A DNA stretch of 64,000 bases, taken from the NCBI GenBank assembly GCA_040437565.1, contig JBDOQK010000053.1, positions 124,001-188,000 on the forward strand. Reading direction: 5' to 3'. This document shows positions 21,559-33,629 of the stretch, one piece after another (position 1 is the stretch's first letter; each line of letters opens with the position of its first letter). Source of the stretch: Albugo candida. Lineage: Eukaryota > Oomycota > Peronosporomycetes > Albuginales. The position numbers and the translations under genes are program-made. Under the pieces are notes generated by a model. That model did not search any database and was not told the origin of the DNA. It was given only the letters and a program-made list of their open reading frames with translations.

Positions 21559-22899
21559 TTGATTGCGAGCCGCGCTTCATGCGAGCTGACCTCCTCGCCA
21601 CGACATTCGCTGCGCCACGGTTGGCAGAGCTGCGCGAGATGATTTCGCTGGTTTAAGGTCATTTCGGGAAGGAGTGTTGAAAGGAAGCGACTGGTAAGGC
21701 TACACAAAGATCATAAGGTCGAAATATATTGAGTTTCTCATTTACTTGATACTGAACTAGTGCTAGTAACTACCAGAACACACTTATCAGTGCTGTCTAC
21801 TGATATAGGTCTGAATAAGCAGTTGCTTGATCGGATTGCGTTATATCAAATACTACTCCATTCTCACAAAGTTTGTGGGGTTTCCACCATCTCATAAAAC
21901 ATTATCAGAAGTCTATACTTGACCCAATTTGACTCACCTAAGAGCTCAAACTGGTATTTGCCTTGATCATATCAAAATTTGGTCACTGTAGGAAGTAGAA
22001 GCGCTTCGTTTGATGATTAGTGTCATCTGATTGTGATTCTGGTTTCATGAACCTAGCGGGTAAGAGTAATAAGCTTCTGATGGGAGATCTAGACTTTCAC
22101 TGAGTCAACAATGATTCAGTGTGATTTTTCGAAAAAACGAATATATCTACCGATCTTATATGTATGCCCAGTTCGAGATATACCTTTACGTACGAGGATT
22201 TCTGGGTGGGAATCAGATAGGGAGACGCGAAACCGTATGATCCCTCTACAGCCTACACCACCCTACACTTTTCTTCCTCTGTCATTAGCATCCTGGTTGC
22301 TTGCTTTCCCAATTATACGACTTTCAACAGCATTGTATATCAGAAGTTAAGCAGCAGTGCATCCAAAAACATCCATACAATGTATATTGTTTTTGTTATC
22401 TTTGGTCCGACAGAAGCGATAACTCACTTTCGTTATCCGCTAATTGATTCACCAAGTTCTCGTTTTTTTTTGACACAATTCGGTGCGCTTTGGCTTCGTC
22501 AGAATGGCTGATAACATTGTAAAGTATAAGAAATGAAGCGCAAGTACTCATCCGTGGCTTTTGATCTCTGATTGTTGAATGAGAAGAGTGCACACGTCAC
22601 CCTTCACTGAGTATTTGCTGAGTCGGGCTGGATCTAACTTGATGCCCAAAGCCGAAGTTGAAGATGACAGGATGATGAAAATCGGTGGCGCTGTATTTTC
22701 AATAGGAATGGCAAGAGAAGTGGTATTCGTGGATTAAGTTTGCGTACTAATTGCAAGTCAAGATCATAGATGTATTTGCATTCGTTGATTTGTCGTAACA
22801 TACAACGCAGAATTAGAGCTGAATTGTAATGCTCGCATCAACATGATAGAACGTCAAAACTTCGACACCTGTCCTCTGAAAGGCCATTAACGTAAGTTT

Positions 22900-23690
22900 C
22901 CTTATATAATAATAAAACGTACCAAGCTTGAACGCTTGTACTGCGATCGGTCTTCCAGGGGATCAATCGTCTACTTGCATGGTTTACAACGTGGCGACAC
23001 TACATTCGGACTACAGCTCCGAATATTACGTGCGCTCTGGGTTTCTTCTTATCCCCTGTACGCGTCATCCGTCTCTCTCTGGTCCATGCTGACTCTGCAG
23101 AGAAAGCCGCTACGTCGGTGGTACGCTCCCAGGTGCTTCCGTGTTTCTAGCAACCCCGAAATACCTTTCACCACCAAGAATACAGGTCACACAACGCGTA
23201 GCCTCTATTGAATCCGGACCACCCGAGCGGAACCGTTTACGCCTCCACGGGATATTCTATTTAGTGCTTCTGGCTGAGGGTTGCCTTCATCGCCTTCCAC
23301 AGTTTGACTAGATGACGTTTTTTCGTACTTGTAGTGAGGGATTCATCTGGAGAGGATGACAAGACAAAGAATAGATCCAACTCGGAGACTTGTAGTGTAC
23401 AATATGCGTTATGTACAGCAGACACAGAGTCCAGCTACTTCTGTCTACTTCAGCTACTGTCTGCTTCAAAAATAGTGCATGTACCAAGCGCGCATGCATA
23501 CTGTGCATTCGCGGTAGATGAGCTGGAATGAGAATTTAGTATGGAACTAGTCTGTTAGTGTAGCGATTCAGTCAAGCGCAAAGAATGCGTTGACATTACC
23601 GCAAGATATTCCGATAGGTGCAGTGGGGTGCGGTAAGTTTTTCTCTCATCTAGATGCATAGTTTATTGGACTGACACAGCACCTAGGAAA
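22900..23690. other. GC-rich insert of unknown nature
   Basis: About 22,930-23,290 is richer in GC and in open frames than its neighbours; the plus strand is open over 22936-23211 with no recognisable domain. About 23,400-23,470 contains repeats of TACTTCTGTCTACTTCAGCTAC-like words. It is absent from the related DNA at 45.9-46.2 kb, so it looks inserted. I see no terminal repeats. Confidence 0.35.
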
Positions 23691-23996
23691 TCTGTGAAAG
23701 CCGACGAAGGATAACTTCGATCTTTAAGTGCTATCCAGAATCCGTGCGGATCCTCAATGATCATCAAAGTGAAGTCTAGTATCTTTATCCTTAACCCAGG
23801 AAAAGAAGTGAACTCCTCGATTTTTGTGACATAGGCTTAACAGTAGATCTTAATCTTTGGGGAAAGTGTACAGCTCCTTTCCTTCGATCAACTTCTACAA
23901 GAAACCCATTCTATTTTCCAGACTATATGATTGATACTAGATACGAGGTTCTACAATCCAACATCTCTGACGTTGTTTTTGTTAGCGGCCCCTTAT

Positions 23997-24166
23997 TGTA
24001 GGGCATGACAGCCTGCGAAAGACGGTACATGTTTATGAGAGCGATGGCGTCATTTAGAATAAGGAAAATAATCCAGTAAAGAAGTGAATACGCTTGGATT
24101 AGCACACGGTTGGGAAATAAGTACCTAATTCAACTGACTTTCGCTTTTACCAGCTCGAACACTACA
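23997..24166 (+). repeat. 5' LTR of the gypsy element
   Basis: 170 bp, from TGTAGGGCATGACAGCCTGC to CCAGCTCGAACACTACA. It aligns end to end with 28728-28896. Confidence 0.85.
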
Positions 24167-27100
24167 TCGGGTAGCACTTGTTGGTCAGCAACACTAACTC
24201 TGACCCGACCCGGACTCTGATCACACTCCAACCTTGATCCTGACACCAGCTGACGTGAACCTCAATACGCCTGACTTGAACCTCACCCGAATCTGATTCT
24301 GACGCGATGATGGCACAACAACAAGAAATGATGCGAAAGATGGACGAGGCGAACACGCTAAAGGACCTCCGACAAGTGCAACAGTATTTTAAATTGAGGC
24401 GCATCGAGTGGAAGATCGCGATGATGGCAGCCACGATTCTTCCGACTATCGGAAGTATGCTCACCGGCAGAATGGTTTCTCTGGTCGCGCAATAAAGGTA
24501 ATACTGACGATGAATCACTCTTTCACAATGAGCAAGATTTTGTACCCGCAGACCTAAAGGTGCGGCTTCGTGACCAACTTTGAAATCTCACTCGAGCGCA
24601 GTGTCGCGATCTTGGAGACTTTTTGAATCGCTCTAAACATTTGATGCATGAGTGAAGTCAACAAAAAAAACTGTTTTTCTTCTTCACTCATATCCTGAAG
24701 CATCAGACACGTACCAAAATTGAGTATCGCCGTTGCTCGTCTCTTAGTCAGGCAATAAATATCGCCTAAGACTTCGAGCGTTCACATTTTTGCGTTGTGA
24801 GCTCAAGGCGTGCGCAACAATCTCGTCGACCAGAAAGGATTAATCATCAATGCTTTGAAGATCCTCAATCCGAGCTAATGGAAATTGGCAATGTGCAAGT
24901 AGTGTCACGAGAAGAGTGCATTCAAAGCAAGTTGTGCTTTTATTGCAAGAAACCAGTACATCGACTCGCAGAATGCCCGACAAGGCCACGAGCTCGAACA
25001 GCATCGAGACTAAGGGAGTGTGTGGGCATGATCGAAATGCTCGAGATAGAAGTGAAGATGTTGACGAAGCTATCGTGGTTGATCACCTTACGGTCAATGC
25101 GGTACAAGTCAATCTGGTCAATAAGCCGCCATATTTGTTGAGAAAGCCCGGTGCTATTGATGACACGCCAGTTACGATAATTCTGGATTGTAGGTCATCG
25201 GCAAATGTGATTCCTCTGAGACTAGCTTCCAAAGTTATCAGTACGCAACGAGGCTAATGAAAGCGTTTTGATGGGTCGCTTAACTCGCCGATTGAGCTGG
25301 CGACGGTTGAGGCGACATTGCACACAGCGAAGGCGAAGTTTTGAATATGACTTCCACGGACACCCATCTAGATGTCGATCAGGATGTAATTTTTGGTCTT
25401 TCGGGGCTTCAAGAATATGCCCCGCAATTTGAGTGGACCTCAGACCAATTTGTGCTCCCGACTCAGCCCAACACAAGTAAACAAGAAGTTCCAGCGTTGG
25501 TAGAGCAGAACCCAAGCGACATCGTGGCTGGGCCAGGCGGGCAACCGCGCAGATTATATGTGTGCTCATATGTGGTGGCGCATCAACTTCTATGCACGAA
25601 CGAATCCGCAGAGTTTTTTTGGTCAAGGTTGTTCTGTTTAAGTGGACTACAATGTCCCGGATTGGCATTGCGGCCTTATCAACGAGTACGCCGATATCTT
25701 TCCAGCGAAGATCCCACACGGACTACCAACGTCACGTGCGGTTCAGTTCGACGTGTAAATGAAATCAGGTGCGATTCCGATTGTCAGAGCGCCGTTTCGT
25801 CTATCTAAGACCGAGTAAGAAGCCCAAGAAACATTTGTTGCGGAAAACCTAAAGAAAGGCTGTGTCAAAGTGTCAAATTTGCCATGGGTGTCAAACATAT
25901 TTGGAATTATAAAAAAAGACCTTGCGACTAGACAAGCTCCAACCCGCGTCGAGTGGCTTCGGTCGGGAGACACTTGCAACTAATTCGCTGGGTTATCGGT
26001 TATCGCTACATGGAAAGCCAGACAGAAATTCCTGAAATTCCGTTTAGTTTCAGAGACGAGCTCTTTGATAGGATGGCAGGGTGCGCTATGTTCACGGTGA
26101 TGGACTTGACACAAGGCTACCAACAGATGCTCGTTAAAAGTTCAAGTCACCAGTACACTGCATTTCGAACGCATAAGGACACATAACAGTGGTGTGTCGC
26201 ACCAATGCGATTCGCTGGATTGCCGGGTGTGTAGTCACGCCTTATGCGCGTGTTATTTGACAAGATTGAACTCGTGGTGGTCTACCTTGATGACATCTGC
26301 ATTTTTACAAAGACGAACGAAGAAGACACAAAACACTTGTGCGAGGTGGTTAAAGTGTTTCGCCAGGAAAAGCTATATGCTCATCGAAGCAAATGCTTCT
26401 TCGTAAATGACAGTGTCGAGTTCCTAGGCCCCACAATTTCCAGGAATGGCTTAAGCATCGACAAGCGTAAGACATCGACAATTGAAACGATGAACCCACC
26501 GACCGCGCGAAAGAAATAATTGAGTTATTAGATCTCGCCGGGTACTACAGGTGCTTTATATGCAACTTTGCCAAGATAGCATTTCCCCTAAGCGAACTTA
26601 TAAAGAAGGACATCTTTTGGGAGTGGTTGGATGATCAGGAAGAAGCATATCGACGAAAAAACTAGCGCTACAACAAGCACCCGTGCTTCAGCTACCGGGC
26701 TTTGCTAACAAGTTTATCGTTACAACGGACGCGTCAGAATTATGCATGGGCGGCGTCCTAAACTAGCTTACAAACGAAGCGAATCATCCTGTTGCGATTT
26801 TTCCCAAAAACTTTGGACTTCACGGAAAAGGGTGGTCGCCACAAGATCATCAAGACGTCTCTCGTAAAATGGCGCCATTATCTCCACGGTCGATCGTTTG
26901 ATGTCTATACCGACAGCAATGCGTGCCGTTGGACGCTCCACCATCCAAACATACGAAGAAAATGGCGCGGATGTTGACCTGATTCTCCCAATTTGATTTT
27001 ACTCTATATCACGTCAAAGTAACTTCCAACGTTGTCGCGGACGCACTGCCGCGTCCGGGATTCATCAGTCCAACCACCGGGAAGTACATGACTGCGGACC

Positions 27101-28727
27101 AGTGTGCGCTCGCCGGGACGTCAATATTCGACGTCATGGTCTGCACATGGCGGTTCTATGCTTGCTCCCACGACCCGATCAGGACCTTCTCCTCGACGTG
27201 CGGAATGTTTAGGGATGGATAAAGGGCATCAGGTTGGCGTAACCCAACTGCAACAGCGACAAATTCAAGGACCGCGAATTCACGTAAACGTTGTAGCCGA
27301 ATCACGACAAGTACGTGCGGCGGAATGATTTACTGTATGTCAAGACGAATCACGCAGTCAAGAGGCTGTGCGTTCCGGCAAACGATAGAATTATCACCGC
27401 CATTCTCTGTGAGCATCACGATGGAAATACTGCGACACATCCTAGTGTGCGTCGCACACAACTCAAGGTGGCGCAATGGTACTACTGGCCAACCTTCGAA
27501 AAAGACGTTCGAGAGTATGTACAAAGCTGCGGTACATGTGCGCGATGGAATACGAGCACACTCAAGAAAAACGGCAGGTTCACGCCAATCCCAGTTACTG
27601 AAGAGTGTTGGGAAGTAGTTTCGATGGACTTTGTAACGGGACTAGCGGTGTCGAGAGGATTCGATGCTATAATGACTTTGGTCGATAAACTGCCGAAGCG
27701 CCCCCGATATGCTGCTACACACACGAACACCGATGCAACAAAAGTCGCAAAACTATCGTTTGATGTCGTCCTGAGTCATCACGGATTGACGAAGGTCATC
27801 GTTAGGAATCGAGATCCAAAGTTCTCTTCTGATCTTTGGAAGTCGCTAATGGCCATTATGGGCACCAGGCTTTCAATGACGACAGCACACCGCGCGCAGG
27901 CTGAGCGACGAAATTCAATTTGGTAGATAATGCACTACACTGCATTGTGTCGTACCAAGACGACGACTGGTCAACTCATCTCGGGACTATCGGGTTTGCT
28001 CATGCAGCTCCGGTGAGAAAGTCAACAGAGCTATCACCTTTTAAAATTGACATAGGGCGACAAGTCAGAAATGCTAGTTCTGGACGTTTTAATGGCGCCG
28101 GAAAGAAACTCCCTATACCCGAGTACGCAAGACAATTTGCAGACAAGAGGCAAAAGATCATTATACTCGCACAAACCAACTTGGCTAAGGCTCAAGACAA
28201 ACAAAAAGACTACTACGAGAGGAAGCGTAGCAATGTGACATTTAAGGCTGTAGACATGGTCATGCTTGATGCAAGACACCTCAAGCTACGTCACCACAAA
28301 ATATGACACGACACGACAAAGAGCAAGCTGTTGGCGAAGAAAATCGGAACATTTCAGACTAGAGAAATGAACAACAAAAACGTGGCCAAGCTTGCACTGC
28401 CACAAAGCCTCGGCAAGTTTCACCCCAGTTTTAACATCGAATTGTTAAGCTATTTCTTCCCGAACTTGATGAGATTCAGCAGTTACCCAGTCCCGATAGC
28501 AGTGCCGGTAATCCTCGAGGAGGAAACCGGTAGCGATCTGCATATTGTAGAAGCGCTGGTCAAGAAAGGTGTCTACAACAAACAGACTGAGTGGCTCGTT
28601 AAGTGGCCTTCACTTCCGGAACAAGAGTGTACCTGGAAAAAGGAAAAGAACATTCGGCAGGTGGCGCATTGGCAGTACGTGGTACAATATCTCAAGACTC
28701 GCCATTACGAATTCCGCTAGGGGAGAA

Positions 28728-28896
28728 TGTAGAGCACGACGTCCTGCGAAAGACGGTACATGTTCACGCAAGCGATGACGTCATTTAGAATCAGGCAAAG
28801 AGTCCATTAAAGGCTTGAGTATCCTTATATTAGCATACGGTTGTGAACTAAGGACCAAATGAAATGACTTTCGTTTTTACCAGCTCGGACACTATA
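28728..28896 (+). repeat. 3' LTR of the gypsy element
   Basis: 169 bp, from TGTAGAGCACGACGTCCTGC to CCAGCTCGGACACTATA, directly after the chromodomain frame and a GGGGAGAA purine tract. Confidence 0.85.
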
Positions 28897-30275
28897 CCTT
28901 GAATCTCTTCCATGCGTTGAACCTTCTATCAATTCTTGACAAGGAGGTGGGCTCTCCTCTGTGTCGAAGTCAAGTTGTACAGCTTCTCTTCATAACATGT
29001 AGTCTCTATCAAGTTCATCCCCCGAAATAATCGGATGGTGATATAAAATTTTCAATTCCATCCAATACGCCGATGTGTTGGATAAATACTGCGGGGATCA
29101 TTTTAGCACGGGCTAATATTCGATTAGAAATTGCTCATGTGAGCGTATTATCTCTGCAAGTGCAAGACCATACGCTACAATCAAATATGTTTTCATTATT
29201 TTTGTACCTTGAGATTTGAATGATGAGAAACTCTTCGTACATTCCCACAGCAAAATAGAGACAAAAAAATTCGGCTATCATCTATTCATAATCGATAGAC
29301 TGTTCGCAATCATTTACGTAACAGCGCAAGTGCCTGAAATTGTTTTCCTTGTCAAAAAAAGGTAGTGTGTTGTAAGCACCCGTATCTAGTACGATGTACT
29401 GAGACATTGAGGGCTCAGAGATCTCGTACGATGTGACTCACGAAAAATGCTAATGCTTTTGAGCTTATAAATTTCATAATCAAGCCACTTTAAAAATCCT
29501 TTTTTTTAGATGCTTCACGAGGGTGGGAGAAGCAAAAATGTCGTGCTTTTCGATTTTGGATTGTTGACTCGTACTTGCTGCGAATATCGAATATGATTGC
29601 TTTGAACGAACTTGAATAGGATTTCTAGAAGATGGACAGTAGTGCAGTGGAAAAATTTGCTGAGATTCCGTCAAAACAACTTCTTTGCGCACGAGCATGC
29701 ATCACGCTCGTCCTGCAGCTTCAAACAAGTCGTGAAAAATGTTTTCATCGGCGATCGTACTATACGCAGAATCGCTTTAAGTTATCTTTATGATTCGTGT
29801 ACTACAAACCTATTTTGGAAATAAAATTCCTTGTGCCACTGCATGGAACACCTACATCGGTCCACTAGAACCAAATTATCGCGAGCGCAGTGCATGGACT
29901 GGTGGAATTACGCATCTCTTGAAACCTGTCCATAGATTACAAAATCCATAGTCCGTATACTATTCTACTGATCTTAGCGCAACCGCTTCCATCGATTTAT
30001 CTATTCACTGGATCTTCAGGGTATTCTGAAAACGTTTTTTTTTTCGTTCATTTTTTTCGTACCTTATAGCAAATGCTGCTGATCGCATTCGTTGTATATG
30101 TACCTATGTAAATACGTGTGGTAGGATAGTCGCTCTTTGTTTATCTTTGTGGTTGGCTTTTCGGGAGTACAAGTGTCAAAGTAGACGTGGACATAGTACC
30201 GGCATTCCAATACGTGTGCAAAGGTTGCTGCGAGCTCTTGCGCGTCGTACTATAAGAGGTAGGGCTATATTGTTA
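28897..30275. other. Flank of the gypsy element; mostly unassigned
   Basis: About 28,950-29,010 (TCGAAGTCAAGTTGTACAGC and onwards) resembles 46,320-46,360 (TCGAGAAGCAAGTCATACAA), so it is the continuation of decayed gene E1 beyond the gypsy insertion. From about 29.1 to 30.27 kb I see no gene, RNA or repeat that I can name. Confidence 0.4.
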
Positions 30276-30405
30276 AAGTGTGCTTCTGCAGCGGACAATA
30301 GGACGCAAAATACTATTCTAATTGTTATTCGATACACAACAGCGACAGTTACGAGTTACAAAGGCATCCCGACAACTTTCGACGAGCTCAACGTCTCCGT
30401 AAATA

Positions 30406-30534
30406 ATGACTGGGATCGACAGGCAGGGCGATATGGCCGACTTACTAAAAGACGTTCGAGATGTATTGCAGACCTTTTTTCTCAAAATGGAAAACCAAGA
30501 GCAGAAAACGTTCGATTTGCACAATCATCTCTAA
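30406..30534 (+). CDS. Short open frame, 42 aa, possible exon relic
   Basis: A 42-residue frame with heptad-like spacing (MADLLKDVRDVLQTFFLKME). The equivalent site in copy B (about 13,610-13,730) is eroded. It vaguely recalls the HSBP1 coiled coil, but the match is weak and I do not assign a function. It may be a leftover exon carried by the segmental unit. Confidence 0.2.
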   Translation: MTGIDRQGDMADLLKDVRDVLQTFFLKMENQEQKTFDLHNHL

Positions 30535-33500
30535 AGTCGTTGTTCGTAAGCTCTGGGGCTTCGTGCACACCTGGCAAATGAAACAATGCTGAGAACGATT
30601 TCATAATGTTTGATGCCTAACCAAACAACGGTGCTTCTACAAAGAACAAGGATCCATCACATTTTCGCGACTTCCTTAGTATCGCGTGAGTAAGCCAGCT
30701 CCTCTTTCTACATAGTTATAGAATACTTCTTACCGACTTATCCGCACACTAATACAACGAGATTGATGCTTATTTCTTTGCGTGAAAGATACAGCTTATT
30801 GACATCTTAATGTGAGCCTATCAAAGGTTTCAAAGCTGGATCAAAGCGGAGAGGAGACAATAATGTGCATGGATTTGGTCTTACTAGCTGCCCCTTTCAG
30901 TCAATGATAATCGATATCGATTGCCTGAAACCTGAACTTACCAAAATACGCTGCTGCCCGATTATCGTGTATTGGCTGATACAATCCTGGCAGGAACTTT
31001 CCCGCTAGTTGTCCACTGTCAGCCCCCTTTTTTACGAGTGCTGCAAATACACTTGTGGCTGAAACAAGCACATTTGATTTGTGATTATGTTTTCAATGAG
31101 ATATTGTGACGTAAGTAGTGTAGCTGAGTTCACCACAATTTGTGAGCAAAATTAACTTTGACGAGTCAAAAAGTCGATAAATGAAGGTTGCTGACGCTCA
31201 TAAACGATTATGAAGTAGTGCAGAAGGTGAACAGTGTCGATGGTCAGTTTCTAAAGTGAGTACGTTCACTGAACGTGCTGATATTTTATTACGACTCACA
31301 CACGAAGTCTCACTATCATGTCCGCACCAATGTGCAGAACGAGCACTGCATGCTGTGCTGGTACCATGCTCCTCCGTCTAATCTTTCACGATCACTGTGT
31401 GTAGTACTTGTTGGGTACGCTTAGTAAAGCGCATGCTGAGCCAATAAATCGTAACGAGACGAATGTTGTTATTTCAGCTAGAGAGGGGGGATTGGACATG
31501 TGCAGTCTATCGGGGCACTATCAGGAGTTATCAAACCCCAAGGTTTGACTCGATCCCAATGAACCTCCAATGGTTTCATTCAGCACTTATTTCATAGCAG
31601 GATGATTCTCTTTAGCCCTTAGTGTATTAGACACGATATAGGATGCTGTGGCTGTAAGAGGCGCGTTACCAACTTCTTTCGACTACATGCAGCGTGTTGA
31701 GAATTAATTACAGTTTCTGATAAGCGGTGCATTAGGTTGCATTTATGTACGAACCTAAGCTATGTCAATACAATACTTTACGCAGATTATGAAGTTGGAG
31801 AAATGTGACATGATTCGCCAGCTAATATGAGACGGGTATTCCCTGGTATGATTGGACAATTTCCTTTCTGATTCGGTAGGTAGTCAGCCTGATAACGTGA
31901 TGAACGTGCACCTTCGTGCAACATATTATAAAATTTTCGTCTTCTTCCGGATATCACAATTGTCTGCTCTTGACACGTTTGGTTGTGTTTCGACAAATGA
32001 AATGGCCAGCATACAATGCCCTCAAGGTCGAATCCTAAGATGAAGATCATTCAAACTCCACCACACCATTTCAAGTATTTGTAAACAGCGTTTTGCAGGG
32101 CTACTAGCCTCGAATGTGGCGAGATTCGCGTCGGTAAAGTAATCGCGATAGTGTACTCTCCCAACCTTTGTGGTTGTTGTTAGGGATATAAATTCCCCGC
32201 TTATTGCAAAATCCTTTGACGTATATTGAATACGTGTCGGGTAATGAACATGGGATTGTTCACAAACTTTTGCTGGACTGAGTGTACGAAATGAGGGAAA
32301 CGCAATGAGCTTGACCATTATGGTGTGCGCACATTCACACTATTTACACGTAGTATCGCCAGTTCGATATACACTACACAGCTTTGCTCCATCACGTCAA
32401 TAGAGAGGCCCCTGAGTCACACATTGTGTGAACCATAGGAGTCGACACATCCCAATATTTTCAATGCACAACGAAGTACGTCGTCACAACACATGACGGA
32501 GTATGCTTGCGCTCACTAATACTTATCATCGTCGCTGGTAGTGTATCCATTGGATTACAAACATACAACAGTATCTGGACTCATGCGGGAATTGTGGTGA
32601 TAAGCGGGGGTCAATTTGTGGTTGATTGTGCCGGGAAATCGGTGTACTACGGGATGTATATGTAGAATCGTTATTCAAGGCGACAAGACACCGCTAATGT
32701 GGGAGTTCGGATTTGTTTTAACACTCGGCAATTATTTTGTACGTAACTACGCTCACTTGAAGCAAACCGCGATCCAGCACATCATCATCACTTTACGTGC
32801 TCTACAACAACTACTATTTTGGCTGTCAATACTAACTGCGTGTTACTCAGCCTGGTTCATGCGGCTTTTGGCAGAACAGCGTCTAATGACAATCGCATTC
32901 GATGTACACTTATGCTGCCGGTATTTTCGATATGGATCTTTATGCTCTCAATCATATCTTCTAGGCTGGAAGGTAGCCCTTCCATCCAGCAATATGGAAC
33001 GTGTACTGACAGCCATTCAACCAGTCCAAGCACTCAAGTATCCGCTTCGATCAATACGGATCCCTTCTCGATAAGCGAGAGGAACCGATCCAATTCTTCT
33101 GCTAGAAGAAAGATACTCGAATATGCAAACTTTGGTACAGAAACGCAATTCTTCTCAAAAGACGTCAATGATTGTGAATCAAGCAGCAGCAAAGAATTTA
33201 GTCTTGATCACAAGATATGGCCACGATTTGCTGCACGATATTGCAAAGGGAAAAGCGAGTCGTGGACGAAAAAGCAAGTCAGCAATCATTCTACGGATAA
33301 TGGCTACCTATCTCACGTTTGTGACTCAGAAACGCGTTCGGATGAAATTTTCTCTACTCGGCGTTCGTGTGAGCTTCGATTAAGACGTCGTGTATCCATA
33401 CAGCTCCGTGTAGTCATTGTCCCATTGTTTGCTCTGGGTGAAGCACTGAGATGTTATGTAGAGTTTGTTTGGTGCTCCCTTGTCATGTGAAAGCACCGTT

Positions 33501-33629
33501 TATAGGAAAGAAGACATACGCGCTATTCAAAATCGAGCTTGCACTGTATTTATGTTAGAAAAGCGGTATAGATAAGTCTTTGTAATTCGGATCTGTCATG
33601 CCTTACGTTTCATACTGGTACGCTTCAAA

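Larger units (their letters stand above)
21078..23996 (-). pseudogene. Decayed member E1 of the secreted pepsin-like family, interrupted
   Basis: The minus strand at 21327-21458 (repeated at 22579-22710) encodes a family-like C-lobe stretch with GDVCTLLIQQSEIKSHG, equivalent to GDTCTLLFENS of copy B. The following frame (STCASFLILYNVISHSDEA) fits the LG-x-SFL region but is shifted. Further pieces continue to about 22890 and again from about 23690. They are related at DNA level to 45.9-46.4 kb, for example GCGGATCCTCAATGATCATC against GAGGATCCTCTGTGATCTCC. A GC-rich insert (about 22900-23690), a copia 3' end and the gypsy element interrupt the copy. Homologous sequence resumes after the gypsy element (about 28,950-29,010). 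Confidence 0.5.
23997..28896 (+). mobile_element. Fossil Ty3/gypsy chromovirus-type LTR retrotransposon, about 4.9 kb
   Basis: Both LTRs are present (23997-24166 and 28728-28896, about 170 bp each, starting TGTAG). Between them lie, in gypsy order, a gag zinc knuckle (CFYCKKPVHRLAEC, about 24.94 kb), protease region, RT (FTVMDLTQGYQQM and YLDDICIF, about 26.1-26.3 kb) and RNase H. These are followed by an integrase with HH-CC finger (VQSCGTCARW, about 27.5 kb) and core (WEVVSMDFVTG), and a chromodomain (about 28.5-28.7 kb, TEWLVKWPSLPEQECTW). RT before integrase plus chromodomain marks a chromovirus. The copy is broken, with roughly ten breaks. LTRs differ by roughly 15-20%, so it is an old insertion. 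No clear target-site duplication remains. It lies inside decayed gene E1. Confidence 0.9.

Noticed and set aside
21675-22329. Second copia LTR next to the first, considered as an LTR pair
   Set aside because: It is within an exact 1,152 bp repeat across a 100 N gap, so it is most likely the same LTR assembled twice.
30406-30534. HSBP1 identity for a 42-codon frame
   Set aside because: Only heptad-like spacing is shared; key residues do not align well enough for a call.
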